Source of the DNA: Adiantum capillus-veneris
Taxonomy: Eukaryota; Streptophyta; Polypodiopsida; Polypodiales; Pteridaceae
DNA length: 64,000 bases
Assembly (NCBI GenBank): GCA_014529385.2
Contig: CM043954.1
Location: 92,469,747-92,533,746, forward strand
Direction of reading: 5' to 3'
Part shown: positions 46,983-58,509 of the stretch, in pieces
Layout: every line of letters starts with the position of its first letter
Numbering within the stretch: position 1 is the first letter of the stretch
The notes under the pieces: generated by a model
What the model was told of the DNA's origin: nothing
Seen by the model: only the letters and a program-made list of their open reading frames with translations
Databases searched by the model: none
Position numbers and translations under genes: made by a program

Positions 46983-47143
46983 TATATTATACATAATATA
47001 TACATACATATATATACATAATATATTTGTATGTATATATATACATACATACATACATACACACACACATACATACATACATATATATACATAATATATT
47101 TGTATGTATATATGTACATACATACATACACACACACACACAC

Positions 47144-47194
<51 letters not shown>

Positions 47195-47222
47195 TATAGA
47201 GAGAGAGAGAGAGAGAGAGAGA
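46845..47222. repeat. Compound CA/TA/TACA/GT/GA microsatellite with higher-order units
   Basis: Inside the simple repeats, the phrase ATACATAATATATTTGTATG recurs at 46921, 47014 and 47087. This gives imperfect higher-order units of 93 and 73 bp. The array ends with (TG)n then (AG)n. Reading frames here are repeat artefacts. Confidence 0.9.
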
Positions 47223-47574
47223 AATTTACTTGAGTATTTACAATGGAGCAATAGTTTTAAGTTCTATCAATAGCTTGAAACTAAATTTCCACATCAAATT
47301 TTTTGGGAAATCATATTGCCACGTTGTATGTTGCTCTTAAGCAATATTTAGTAATAACTTAACGTGTTCATGTGAACCTTGGAAAGGTCATTTATAATAT
47401 ATGTAAGTATTTTGTATATTTAATAAAAGCATATTATTAATTCAAAAAATCATTATTCATGTAAAGAATTTCAAAACTTTTTAGCATTTTGAAATGATGC
47501 AAAATTTGATGATAAGGGATTTCCTCCCTTGAACATACGCAATATATAGTAATTTTACATAGAGCATGAACAGC

Positions 47575-47643
47575 CTGATATGTGATTAGTATTGCCATTA
47601 AGTGAGCACCCTGATATGTGATTAATATTCCCATTAAGTGAGA
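47575..47643. repeat. Tandem duplication of about 34 bp
   Basis: CCTGATATGTGATTAGTATT with its tail CCATTAAGTGAG occurs twice in a row. Confidence 0.85.
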
Positions 47644-48031
47644 ACTTGATTGCCGTGATTATGTTAATGTAAAAACATTGGCAAACATATGCATATTTAA
47701 AGTGATAGCTCAATCGGCTCCATCAAGTCTCTACTAAAATTAATTGAGCCCTTTCAAAGAGGCTTGAAGTATATCAAAAGGCAAGTGGCAAGTAATATGC
47801 ATAGGCTTTGTAAGAGGTTTATACTTGGTGATTAAAAAAAACCAGCTCAAGTAATGCTTTTTGAATGTTTCAAGTCCTTGAATGTCTAATCCATGGGTAG
47901 CAAGTGACTTGACATAAGTTGTCTTCATCCATGCAAAGTATTCTAGCAAAGAGGTAGAATTGACATGTTATACAAGAGCTTCTTGAATAAAAGACAAAGT
48001 TGGTTGGTTTTTGGCATGAACCAAAGCACAA

Positions 48032-48176
48032 GGACACTCTCAAAAGAAGCCCATCCAATTACTCATTGAGCTTACTTTTCCAATGTCCACCATTTTGTTG
48101 TGGACACTTTCAAAAGAAGCCCATTTAATAGGCTCATTCATAGAGCTTACTTTTCCAATGTCCACCATTTTGTTGT
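48032..48176. repeat. Tandem duplication of 70-75 bp
   Basis: The unit from GGACACTCTCAAAAGAAGCC to CCACCATTTTGTTGT is repeated once. The second unit has a 5-bp insertion. Confidence 0.9.
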
Positions 48177-48179
48177 CTC

Positions 48180-49315
48180 TTTGCAATATCTCCACTATTT
48201 GCATTAATCAGAGGTTTTTGGCTTGTTCAAACAAGCCTTAAAGGAGAAGCATGCAAGGTCTTTCATCTCTTAGAGTTTGACACGTGTCTCCCAAGTGGGC
48301 TTTCAAACAATAGAAATATTTTAAAAAATTGAAAGGGTAGGGTCTTCACTTTAAGAGCTGCTTTCCAAGTTTCCATTCACCTTTTTGAGTTTTGTCATTG
48401 GTTCTCTTTGCTTTATTCTCAGAACAAAATATATTCCTAAAATACACCCTTCCCTTTTAGGCTCCTCCAAATAATTTTTTTGAAATATTTATTATGTTTT
48501 TGGTAAATTTAAATCATTTTTTAAAGTTTACAAAGAACATCACACACACACACACATATATATATATTTTTATTATTATTATTATTTTATTTTATTTTTC
48601 ATAAGAGATTCCAAGTTATAGTAATTATATTCTTTTATGTCTTAAAACGTTTTCCCTTCTTCCCTTGCTCATATCTAGAATTTTTAAACTTTTTTATTTA
48701 AAAAATCTCTCATTCAAAAAAAAAAAAAAACGAGAGGCTTGTATGTTTTAACATGCTTAAGTGATCTTTGTAAATCACTTTGTATTGCTCCTTGAACATG
48801 TGAATTTTAATACACTGAAAATTATACTTTTTATCATAATTTGACTCTTTCCATCTACTTCTCTTTGTATTTAAGCGTAAGCTTTCAAGTCAATCAAACG
48901 AGGTTAGAAAGCTTACACAATGTGTAATTGGCATTAATTACACAAGCATTTATCGCTTATTTAAGAGTCTTTTCTTCTTGCCATTCTCACAAATGCGAGT
49001 GGTAGATAGTATAACAATTTCGAAAAAAAAAATACATCAGACAGTGTTGCTCATAGATCAAGTCAAGGCATCATACAATTAGATAGCATATAGACACAGT
49101 TAACAAGGGAGCCACCTTGACAGATAAAACTGGTTGTATTGGGAGCCATCAAACAGGAAGGGGGGAAGTAGATAGAGCAGGCATCTCAAATCTACCTATC
49201 CACCTTGCCATCATCGAGCCGGGGAACTCAATCTTCATTAAAAACACTCCTACATAAAACATGTAACTAAGATTCAAGGAGTGTTAGTTACAAACCATTT
49301 TGCATAACAATCACA
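48180..49315. other. No gene recognised
   Basis: AT-rich sequence with a short (CA)n(TA)n run (48541-48570), an A-run near 48718 and no coding signature. Confidence 0.5.
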
Positions 49316-49369
49316 AGAAGATATAGAAATTTTCTCATGTAGGAAAACAGTGTTTTTCATACAATGCAT

Positions 49370-49449
49370 AACATCATGAGCTTCTACTCAAGAGGCACCG
49401 CATACCTAGCTAGGTATACGGTGCCTCCCTCACAGAAGCTCATGATGTT
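49370..49449. repeat. 80-bp fold-back hairpin, short form
   Basis: The outer arms AACATCATGAGCTTCT / AGAAGCTCATGATGTT are exact inverted repeats. The inner arms GAGGCACCGCATACCTAG / CTAGGTATACGGTGCCTC differ at one base and meet with no loop. It shares flanks (GAAATTTTCTCATGTAGGAA upstream, TTGAGGT(A/G)AGTCACAA downstream) with the hairpin at 52335-52466. It is probably a small non-coding hairpin/MITE-like repeat. Target duplications are not clear. Confidence 0.8.
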
Positions 49450-49789
49450 GAGGTAAGTCACAATGTGGGAATTATTGTGAGAACTTATCCAAACCTTCTT
49501 GTGAATGTCAATGGAACCTGCTTGAGGGCACCCCATATGTATATTTCACCTCACTTATAAATTAAAATATAAAATTTTTAACACACTTTATGGCAAAAAT
49601 ATTTAGCAAGTGTTGCTACATAAGGAGACACTATTTCCACTAGCTTATTGAGGTCTTAATGGCATGCCCCCCCATTTCCACGTACTCGTTAGTCTCATAT
49701 TTGGCTCTGCTTTACTTCTTTAGCTGGAATATTTGAAGATCCCTCAAATCACTCTAGATGAAGCCTAAGCTTTTACTAGCTCGCCAGCC

Positions 49790-50110
49790 CCAGTCCCCCC
49801 CCCCACCCCCCCCCGGCCCAAAAAGATCCCCTGTCTCTGCCTGCTCGCAGCCGCCTGCCATACCATCCCTGCGATGCCTCGATTGCTCTATGTGACATAC
49901 CATCCTTGCGATGCCTCGATTGCGTCAGAGAGAGACAGAGAGAGACCTGCGCCTCTCCCCGATGGCAGTCTCGCCATCGGCAACCCCTTCCCCACCCCAG
50001 CCCTACTGTCCGCCGACCCCCCCTTGCACCGCTGGATTACTTGCTCCCTGCCATATGCCTCCTGCCTTCGCCCTGCGCGTATCTCGTTTGCCTAGAGAGA
50101 GAGGGGGAGA
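49790..50110. other. GC-rich patch with poly-C and a short duplication
   Basis: C-rich runs (49792-49815), then ACCATCC(C/T)TGCGATGCCTCG twice (49862 and 49899). The three overlapping open frames lack any family match. It may be a promoter-like GC island, but I see no transcript start. Confidence 0.35.
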
Positions 50111-50159
50111 CAAGAAAAACAAGAAGAAGAAGAGAGTTTTAACGCCGCACGGAACTATC

Positions 50160-52200
50160 TAGACTTTTTTTTCTTTTTTTTGCCTTTACTTTTCCTCTTG
50201 AGCCCCAAGCAAGCCAAGGCATCTCTCCATATTCCGTCCATTCCAAACGTTTGGACTACCTATTTTGAGGTCTTCATGGCTTGCTCCCCATTTTCCTGAG
50301 GAGTACAATCTTAAGCATTTTTAATATAAAAGGCTGTAGGTCATAGGGACCATATGAAATACAAATACAAATCAAGTTGAATTTGGTTAAGCACTTTCAG
50401 GGAGTCATTGGTAGAAGAGCAATTTGTCTCGAGATCCACATGTCTAGAAACTACACAAAAATGGGTGCATGAAAAATGGCCAGAGTGGTCTAGATTTCTT
50501 GGAATTGTGTGAAACACTGTCAAGCTTTTGAGAGATCTTGAAGGGAAAGGGAGCAAGAGCCATCTTTTTTTTTCCCCCTTTCTAGGGGACAAGAAAAAGT
50601 GGCATGACAGGAATACAAGGTAGATTAATATGAGTATGTCCTCACATGGTTCTTCTCTTCTTGTTTTCTAAACTTGGGGTGAAGCACTCACTTCCTTTTT
50701 GTAAAGTTGTCATTGTGGCCAACCATCCTCCCCACATTTTATGCTTGCTCTAACTTTGTACACACTTAGTTTTTCCATACATTTTCTAGTCCTTTAAATA
50801 TAGTTGGGAAATTAGCATTGATGTTGACTTTTTCAAAAACGGCTTAGGGCCCTTTCTAGCTAGTATGCTCTGGCTCGTGCATCATAAGGTAGAGCCTTGA
50901 AAATTAGTTAGCATTAAGTATTTTCTCCTGAGGAGGATCACATAGATCGCGTCCGTACACGCGATGTATGTGTTTAGGGCAAAGTATCAAGCTTTATGAG
51001 ATGGCCAAATAAAGCTCTCTATAGAATATAAGGTGGTCCAAGAAGATGAGTAAAATTCGGAAAGAAATGTATGATGTTGCCAAATGTAGACGGTTTTTTT
51101 TTTTGGGTGCAAAACTCACAATTTGTGAATGAATTGTATCAAGCACAACATGAAATTACAAAACAGTCTCAAGCTTTGGTTGAGCCTTATGTGCTGAAGA
51201 TGACAAGTCGGATTTCTAACGCCTCGCATCGAGTCTTAGGTGGTTTCTTCTTATTGAAGTTTGAGACTCATAGTAAACTAATATATGGCTACTCTTGAAA
51301 ATGAGCACCATGACAAAATGGGTTTCTTTCCTCTAGCCAACTATTACATAGAATATGGGAGCTCCACTACACTTGGGAACCAAATTGAGAGAGAGGGAGG
51401 GAGGGAGGGAGGGAGGGAGGGAACCCAAGGTATGCAATTGTGTCCTTTCTCAAATGAGGTGTGTGTGTGTGTGTGTGTAAACTCATTAATATGCACCTAT
51501 GTGGTTGCACATAAATGGCTACCTTTGGTGTGCTTGCAAAGTGAATAGGTGTGTGTGTGTGTGTGTGCGCGCGCGCGCATTGATGATTGTCTACAGTTTT
51601 AAAACCTTGTTTTTGTTATGTTGTGTCTATCACTTCACCTACGTAAACATGTGGGTCCATATGCTTGTGCATTTGTAAGCATGTGTGTAGGCTCCAACCC
51701 ACTGCTCTCAAAAAGCATTTTTCAAACAATAAGACAAGGGCACACTTCAAATTCTCCTGGTTTTTTTTCTGTCAAATTTGCCAAACTTTCCTATTTATAT
51801 TTTTCTTCAAGACTAGCTTCGAATCTAGTCCACTGTAGACAAAAACCATTTTCTTGGCCATCATTTTAAGGTCAAACTCATGACAAAATCCAAGGTATAT
51901 AGTGGGATTTATGATTACTATGCTCGATTTTTTATCCTGGAAATTAAGGTTCAATTAAATTACCAATGAGACTTATTTCTAAACCAGGAAATCTACACTA
52001 CAAACCGGGAAATGTGAGCGTTGATGTAGTCGAGATTTTGGATTCCTTGCGGTTGGAAAACACGCGAAAGGTTGGTTTTAAAAGGACATTGGTCTAACCA
52101 TTTTGTGAGCCATGGCATCTTAGTAACCCAAGTCCATCACTGTCCACAATAGATCTCACTAGGTTGCCACATATGGGGCAAAAGCAATAGATACATTTAT
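50160..52200. other. No gene recognised; simple repeats
   Basis: A (GGGA)n run (51390-51421), (GT)n at 51461-51478 and 51550-51567, with (GC)n to 51580. Short frames here have no family signature. Confidence 0.5.
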
Positions 52201-52210
52201 ATTCATCAAT

Positions 52211-52216
<6 letters not shown>

Positions 52217-52283
<67 letters not shown>
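52217..52283. repeat. (CT)n(CA)n compound microsatellite
   Basis: CT repeats pass directly into CA repeats, next to the start of the hairpin-bearing repeat block. A second array of the same form lies at 52507-52560. Confidence 0.95.
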
Positions 52284-52286
<3 letters not shown>

Positions 52287-52334
52287 AAGATTTAGAAATT
52301 TTCTCATGTAGGAAAACGGAGTCTTTTTCAGTGT

Positions 52335-52466
52335 TTCTACTCGAGAGGCACCGCATACCTAGGTAGGTACGATTGGGGGTAGGGGACCACTAGCCCCCCC
52401 ACCGGGCCGGCGGTCTGCTGCCCCCAATCGTACCTAGCTAGGTATGTGGTGCCTCCCTCGCAGAAG
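52335..52466. repeat. Long fold-back hairpin, long form
   Basis: It has the same outer inverted repeat as 49370-49449 (AGGCACCGCATACCTAG... / ...CTAGGTATGTGGTGCCT). The arms continue with GTACGATTGGGGG / CCCCCAATCGTAC, giving 34-bp arms with two mismatches around a GC-rich loop of about 45 bp. The short form looks like this one with the inner arms and loop removed. Confidence 0.8.
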
Positions 52467-52500
52467 CTCATGATGTTGAGGTGAGTCACAAGAATTTGCC

Positions 52501-52506
<6 letters not shown>

Positions 52507-52558
<52 letters not shown>

Positions 52559-52560
52559 AC
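52507..52560. repeat. (CT)n(CA)n compound microsatellite
   Basis: Same order of CT then CA as at 52217-52283. It lies directly downstream of the long hairpin block. Confidence 0.95.
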
Positions 52561-53142
52561 GCGCATTACATGAAGAGTAGACGTGGGTTTGGGTGTGCTT
52601 TTCTGGATGGTAGCTTACTACATCAATTGATGGACGATCACGTGGTTGTATATCATTTGAAACTATTGTATAGCTAGGTAGATCAATGCCATACAATGAG
52701 AGCTCATCCCAGCTTCACCCTTGCCGCCCTACACGCTGCCCCCTCTCAATATTGCCTCCCTCCTCTAGTCCCTCTCCCTCTCCCTCTCCCTCTCTCTCTC
52801 TCTCTCCCTCCCCCCTACAATTTAAACCTTCGTGTAATAGAATACAGTAAAGACTCCGCTCTTTCTCTAAAGCCCACAGAGCCGCCTCCTCATTCTCATA
52901 TAATTGCATCTGCATTTTTGCAGGTTTTGAGCTTGTAACGCTCCTAATCCTTGAATTGGGTCGCCAATTCCATCTCTCTCTCGACGACCCACTTTCTCTT
53001 TCACTGCTTCTTCTTTCCATCGATCCAGTACCTGCAGCTGCGCCGTGCATGTACATTTAATTCAAATCTCTGCTTTAATGACCGCCCCTAGCTAGCCAGC
53101 TTAAGTGAAAGTCTCTCGGTCTCAAGAGCTAATTATAAGGCC

Positions 53143-54575
53143 ATGCAGCGGATCGCCCTCCTCAAGTGAGCTTTCTTTGGGTTTCGTCGCAAATTAATGC
53201 AGATCAGTAATTATAGCCAATTAGCCTTTAATTACAATGCAAATCACGTATTCAGTATAAGCCAAAATTTGAACCCCAATTTGATCAATTTCAAGATCCT
53301 CAACAAAAACCCGATTTTCTCATCAGAGCAATCCACAATGTAGTGACTACTACTTCAATTGGAAATTTCTCTGCTAATGCATGGCCATAATACATACTTA
53401 ATGCATTAATGTCGGATTAATACTCAGAACAATACATTGCATCCTGACTATTTCACGTGAAAATTTCTCTGCCAATGCATGATCAGATAACGTACTCAAT
53501 GCATTCTCTGATGATGATGATGGTTGTTCTCTGTGAATTTCAGAAGATGTCTAGAGATCAAATACGCATACAATATGGCGAAACAAGCGGCAAGCCTCTG
53601 CACATTAGATGTCGCCAAGTCTGCTGATTTAAGGTTAGTGCCATTTTCTCAACTTAAGGTGCTGTAACCACTTACTTTCCCTCATCAAATGGCAACATTG
53701 TGGAGGACAAAGTCAAAATGGCCAATCTGAAGCAACCAATTTCTGTTGGACAACGCTGTTAATATGTTCTATAGATTGGTATTTGTGGGTGCTACGGGCG
53801 AGGTTGGTGAATGGAACCTACGGCCACACATGCCTCACATTCACCCATCCAAACCAACTACAGTATAGCCTGTCTTGCTTTTGGCAATTGGGTCGAGCTT
53901 TAGACTCTTTCACTTGCCTTAATTAAACCTTGGAATTTCGAAGAATAGTAGCTAAAAATAGGAAGCCTCTTAGCAATTCAAAAGGTAAAGAGTCTCATAA
54001 ATTGAGATTTTTTTTTTTTCAACTGGTCAATTAGCTTGAGTAATTTTGTAGTGATCATATTGATGGTCCAATCTTCCCTTCACATTTCTCTTTCAATTGC
54101 CTTAAACTAGGGTAAAAGGGCCAGTTAAAATCCGGGTCCCTGTCATGGGATCCGTTCGTGGCCTTTACAAAATTGGTTTTGCTCCAGTGAGGGGTCACAC
54201 TGAGCCGGGTGGTGGCCTGGTTAGAGCAGTTCGCGATGCTATGTTGGCCGTCCGATCTTGAGTTCGAGGTGCGTTGGCTCGATGGCGTATGTTATACCCC
54301 CCGTTGTCTTCCTACTAGTGGCCTTTTTTGTTACACAGGAAATTTTGTTTTGCGTTTTGTAGCTTGCGCGCCTCATTCCTTGCGACCCTGCGATTACCCC
54401 AGGCAATCCTTGCACGCAGCTCTTGAATGCGCCCTTCACAAGTGAAAATTGTGCAGAGCAGCCGTCGCAATTAATCGGCTCTCTTAGGTGGCCTTAACTT
54501 GGGGGGTTTACCCTAGTTGACGTCAAGTTCCCTAAGGTGCTTCTCTAACGGAGAAAGGGTGTTTCCTCAACTTAA

Positions 54576-54644
<69 letters not shown>

Positions 54645-54950
54645 AGAAGAAGAAGAAGAAGAAGACTATCCCAAGAGACCTTGAAGATCTATCCTACTAG
54701 GAGAGTTGAACTCAGGACCTTTTATGCAAGAGGGAAATGGCATAACCAATCTACCCCACACTTGGGTGATAGAAAGGTTATACCATTTTCCTCTTTTTAT
54801 TAGCACACACCCACACACACACACAACCAGAAGAAAATTTTAATGTGGTAGGAAACTATCCCAAGAAATGTTGAAGATCTATCCGACGAGGAGAGTTGAA
54901 CTCAAGACCTGTAATTCAAGAGGGAAAAGGCATAACCAATCTACCACACT

Positions 54951-55034
<84 letters not shown>

Positions 55035-56174
55035 CATTGCATATTAATAATTGAAGTCATTCCCTTCATTTTCACCTCAAGGTGTTAATTTTCCTTATTA
55101 GTAGAATTGATGGATGCTCTCTTTCTCATGCTAGCTATCAAAAGGCTCCCTTTAAACATACTACACTCTGCACATATAAACAAATAACATTTGACCCCTC
55201 TCTTCAGTCTATTCCCATTCGTCTCTCACGGATCATGCATTAGTTTTGTAGGACTATAGGCTTTTCAAAGCATGACACCGTAAAAATCTTTTTTCTATAA
55301 AGCCGTTTGAAGCTTCGCTTCAACTAGTTTTACGGAACTGCGCCCACTCACTTGGCCACACCTATGTCTCAAGGGTTGAACCATAGTGGGTGCGTTTAGA
55401 GCCCCTCACCTTTACCACTAGGCCAACTCCCCTTGACTTGACAATGCAAAAATCTTACATGAGCACAATAATCTATATACAAAAATTTTAACAATGCTTG
55501 CTATGGGTTTTAACATGTTATATGGACTTGGAGCAGGCTTGGCGGCAAGGTAGCAATAATAACGGGAGGTGCAAGTGGGATCGGAGAGGCTACATGTCGG
55601 TTGTTTGCTGCACAAGGTGCCAAGGTGGTTATTGCAGACATTAAAGATGAAGATGGCCATAGACTTCAAGAGCAATTAGGTGCCACATCATCATTTTGCC
55701 ATTGTGATGTGACCATTGAGAGTGAAATGGCATCCCTTGTGGACTTTTCCCTTTCTAGATATGGTGCCCTCCATGTCATGTTCAATAATGCAGGTGTTAC
55801 AGATGGAGGACATATTGGTGCCACATTGGCACATTTGAATATGGACGAGTATGTACGTGTGATGGATGTAAATGTGAAGGGGGTGGTACATGGCATAAAG
55901 CATGCTGCACGTGTCATGCATGCTGGTGGATCCATCATATGCACAGGTAGTGTGAACTCTGAGGTAGCCATTGGCAACAACCATGCCTACACCATTGCAA
56001 AACATGCCGTGGCCGGCATTGTGAAGACTGCTGCACTAGAGCTCGGTGCCATGGGTGTGAGGGTGAATGGAGTCTCACCTTGTGTGGTGGCAACTCCTAT
56101 GGTGGTGAAGGTGAGTGACTCTCAAAATACCCTATGGCATCTTCATTGATCACTTCTATGTTTGGTTCATGTCC

Positions 56175-56220
<46 letters not shown>

Positions 56221-57172
56221 GTCAATGCATGCTGTAAACATGTATTTATGAGCAATGCACTTACCAACTATAGTTACATTATTCTAAAAGGCATTGATAT
56301 ATGGGGAGACAAAATTCTCTTCTTTTTTTTTTTCAATTTTGGTTTTTTTGAGGGAAGGGGATTTAGGATGAGCATGATGTCTTCAAAGAATATGCAACAA
56401 ATAGTAAGATCTACTATTTGCTACCCACAAAGGATCCATTGTATTCTTCTTCACCAACATTTTAAGCAATTAGTAAGAAAAATGATTGCTTTTCTTTTAT
56501 ACCCATTATAATTTGATTATGTTGCTGTTAGGGATTTTCTCCAAATTTTCAAGGCTTACATTAGCACAACTTTGATTAACTGAAACAAACTGATTTTAGG
56601 TAGCATGCTTGTATCTTCTTAGGTAACACAAGGTTAAAAATGATAACAACATTGCTAGGAAAGGGCTAAAGTACTCTCTTTTGATACACTATTTCGATGT
56701 ATTCTTAGTAGAGATTTAGCATAATTGTTGTTGTTTGTGTAGTTTTGAATAAATCCATCGTATCTTTTTCATTATTTGTATATTTAATGATGTGGACATT
56801 TTGTTGAAGAGTTTCACATCAGCTATCTTTTGATTGAAATAATCGAATATCATAGGAAATCAAGCTAATTTCCTTAAATTGGCCCATACAATTTGAGCGT
56901 CGATAAGCTCCTCTACCCTACATACTCCACAGGCTCTGTACAACAACTTCTCCATCTCGTTACAATAGCAATGCTAACAATGCTACACAACACAATCCTT
57001 GCCAACGCTTCACCCATGCATTCAGTGTCTTCCTTTAATCTGCGTGCTTCATGACCGGTTGGAAGGAACTACAAATACTCACATTTCCTCTCCAATTTTA
57101 TGGGCACATTATTGTTAGGGAGCAAGTATAATCATAGTGCCAAGGCTAGAGAGAATATTTTTTGTTTTTTTG

Positions 57173-57253
<81 letters not shown>

Positions 57254-57692
57254 GGGAATAGATAGCAAGGCAACATGTGCTCACATGCTTATAGAGAGAC
57301 TTTCAACAATATTGAATGATGATAAAAACCATGCATGCAGTATAAGTCGACACCAAATAAATTTTGCATACAACCTTGAAATTTTTTGGATTGGCAAAGA
57401 AGACATGAACACTATCAAGGAACCAAGATCCAAAATTAAGCTTTGCACTAACATGAATCTCTTTTATTTATAGGTGATTGAAAAATTTGTGAAGGGAATC
57501 ACTAGTGAAGATGTGCAACGTCTAGCGCAAAGGCCGGACAACATGCCTCTTCAAGGAGTAGGTGGTCTCACTCCACACGATGTAGCTCAAGCTGTGCTCT
57601 TCCTTGCAAGTGATGAGAGCCGATTTGTAAGTGGCCACAATTTGCTTCTCGATGGTGCATTTACGACATCTAGGCGCTTTTCTTTCTTTTGA
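53143..57692 (+). CDS. Short-chain dehydrogenase/reductase (classical SDR, plant ABA2/secoisolariciresinol dehydrogenase-like group)
   Basis: NAD(P)(H)-dependent oxidoreductase; substrate unknown. Exons: 53143-53165, 53544 (or 53547)-53633, 55537-56110, 57474-57692, joined by GT-AG introns; 301 residues. Seen: cofactor loop TGGASGIG (47-54); Asp72 after the second strand, favouring NAD; NNAG (121-124); catalytic Asn150, Ser176, Tyr189 and Lys193 (YTIAK); RVNGVSP; and a C-terminal VSGHNLLLDGAF. All key residues are present and the frame is whole, so this is probably a working host gene. The N-terminus MQRIALLKRCLEIKYAYN is basic and hydrophobic, like a mitochondrial presequence (inference). 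If the 23-nt first exon is wrong, the ATG at 53575 gives 283 residues. The family includes xanthoxin dehydrogenase, secoisolariciresinol dehydrogenase and momilactone synthase types; I cannot choose among them. Confidence 0.88.
54205..54540 (+). mobile_element. tRNA-derived SINE-like repeat
   Basis: It has an A-box-like TGGCCTGGTTAGAGC (54213-54227) and a B-box-like GAGTTCGAGGT (54260-54270) with tRNA-like spacing. An unrelated body follows and runs into a (TG)n tail at 54577. The ends are not fixed, and no target duplication was seen. Confidence 0.5.
54577..55033. repeat. Compound microsatellites around a duplicated block, ending in 30 G
   Basis: (TG)n(AG)n(AAG)n at 54577-54664 is followed by a block starting CTATCCCAAGAGACCTTGAA (54666-54769). 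The block recurs at 54856-54950 and is followed by (TG)n(AG)n and then G from 55004 to 55033. The block holds AGAGTTGAACTCAGGACCT, which on the minus strand resembles a tRNA B box, so it may be a SINE fragment duplicated together with its microsatellite. Confidence 0.8.
55289..55438 (-). mobile_element. tRNA-derived SINE (about 150 bp) with target duplication
   Basis: On the minus strand it starts near GGGGAGTTGGCCTAGTGGTA (A box). About 30 bp later comes GGTTCAACCC (B box), then a body with GTGGGCGCAGTTCCGTAAAA and an A-rich end. It is flanked by TGACAccGtAAAAATC (55273-55288) and TGACAatGcAAAAATC (55439-55454), 13 of 16 bases alike. This is a good target duplication for an older insertion. 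Confidence 0.75.
56178..56216. repeat. (CT)n microsatellite in the last SDR intron
   Basis: Pure CT run shortly after the splice donor at 56111. Confidence 0.95.
57176..57251. repeat. (CT)n(CA)n compound microsatellite in the last SDR intron
   Basis: CT repeats pass into CA repeats at about 57214, roughly 220 bp before the last exon. Confidence 0.95.
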
Positions 57693-58208
57693 ATGCATGG
57701 GAAAACAAGATGAGCTTCTCTCAAGAGGAGGAGGTTGGGTCACATTTATGAACTCCAACATGTGGACATTGCCACATTTATCTTAGGAATGGGGTGTAGT
57801 AACCACATCAATACCATTTTAGTGCTAAATTGTTGTACACATTCTAGTCCCTCAAGGCTCACACGACAAAATTTATCCATTTAGTTACACATGGATTGTA
57901 CCCTTTTGCTTCATGTACCTTATTTTGTTCCCTTGTAAAGCTTGAGATTTCTTCTCATACACAAACAACCTCCTCGAGATTGTGACCCTATTTAATGTTG
58001 CCAATTGGCGTTGCACATCACAACCAAACTTTCTTCCTCAAGTTGTGAGGGTTAGAACTCGGCTCGGCCACTTAAACCTAAATAATGCATGCTAGCTATG
58101 GCAGCGTACCCATGGACTTTGTCTCTTGTAGGTGTTCAAAAGAAGCAAGTGATGTAGCACCACCATAACTAGGATGTAAAATAGACACTATATTGCTCTA
58201 TAATCCTG

Positions 58209-58209
<1 letters not shown>

Positions 58210-58261
<52 letters not shown>
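58210..58261. repeat. (TG)n microsatellite
   Basis: About 52 bp of TG, about 500 bp after the SDR stop codon. Confidence 0.95.
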
Positions 58262-58262
<1 letters not shown>

Positions 58263-58435
58263 ACGCATGCGTGCACACATCTTAAGATGCCATTTGCACA
58301 TCTCTACACATCGGCCATTCATGTATATGTTTGTGGATGCACTCACTTGTATAGGGATAACACCATCAAATAACACAACTTAACAATTTATACGTTCAAC
58401 AACGTATCTCATTAAAAACTACTTATACACTGGTG

Positions 58436-58500
58436 TGGGTGTGTGGGCGCAATCTCGTAAAACCAGATGCAAAGCATCAGAGAGCTTTAAAAAAAGAAGA
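58436..58500 (+). mobile_element. SINE 3' fragment, same family as 55289-55438
   Basis: GTGGGCGCAATCTCGTAAAA...GCTTTAAAAAAAG lines up with the minus-strand body and A-rich end of the intron SINE (GTGGGCGCAGTTCCGTAAAA...GGCTTTATAGAAAAAAG). Confidence 0.6.
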
Positions 58501-58509
58501 TAAAAACTT

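Larger units (their letters stand above)
53634..55536 (+). other. Long intron of the SDR gene, filled with repeats
   Basis: It begins GTTAGT and ends GAGCAG. It holds a SINE-like copy (54205-54540), compound microsatellites, a 190-bp-offset duplication, a run of 30 G, and a second SINE with target duplication (55273-55454). Confidence 0.85.

Noticed and set aside
46754-47273. Several Tyr/Ile/His/Val-rich frames on both strands
   Set aside because: All are translations of CA/TA/TACA repeats with no family signature.
49874-50162. Three overlapping GC-rich open frames as a gene
   Set aside because: Proline/Arg-rich low-complexity translations in all three frames, with no motif and no splice context.
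54205-54280. A functional tRNA gene
   Set aside because: A-box and B-box likeness is present, but no full acceptor stem or anticodon arm can be drawn. Better explained as a SINE head.
54576-54803. Cys-Val then Arg/Glu-rich frame
   Set aside because: Translation of (TG)n(AG)n(AAG)n in the SDR intron.
56134-56511. Open frame after the third SDR exon
   Set aside because: Lies in the intron after a good donor at 56111. It begins with (CT)n-derived Ser/Leu repeats, and the true continuation is the exon at 57474.
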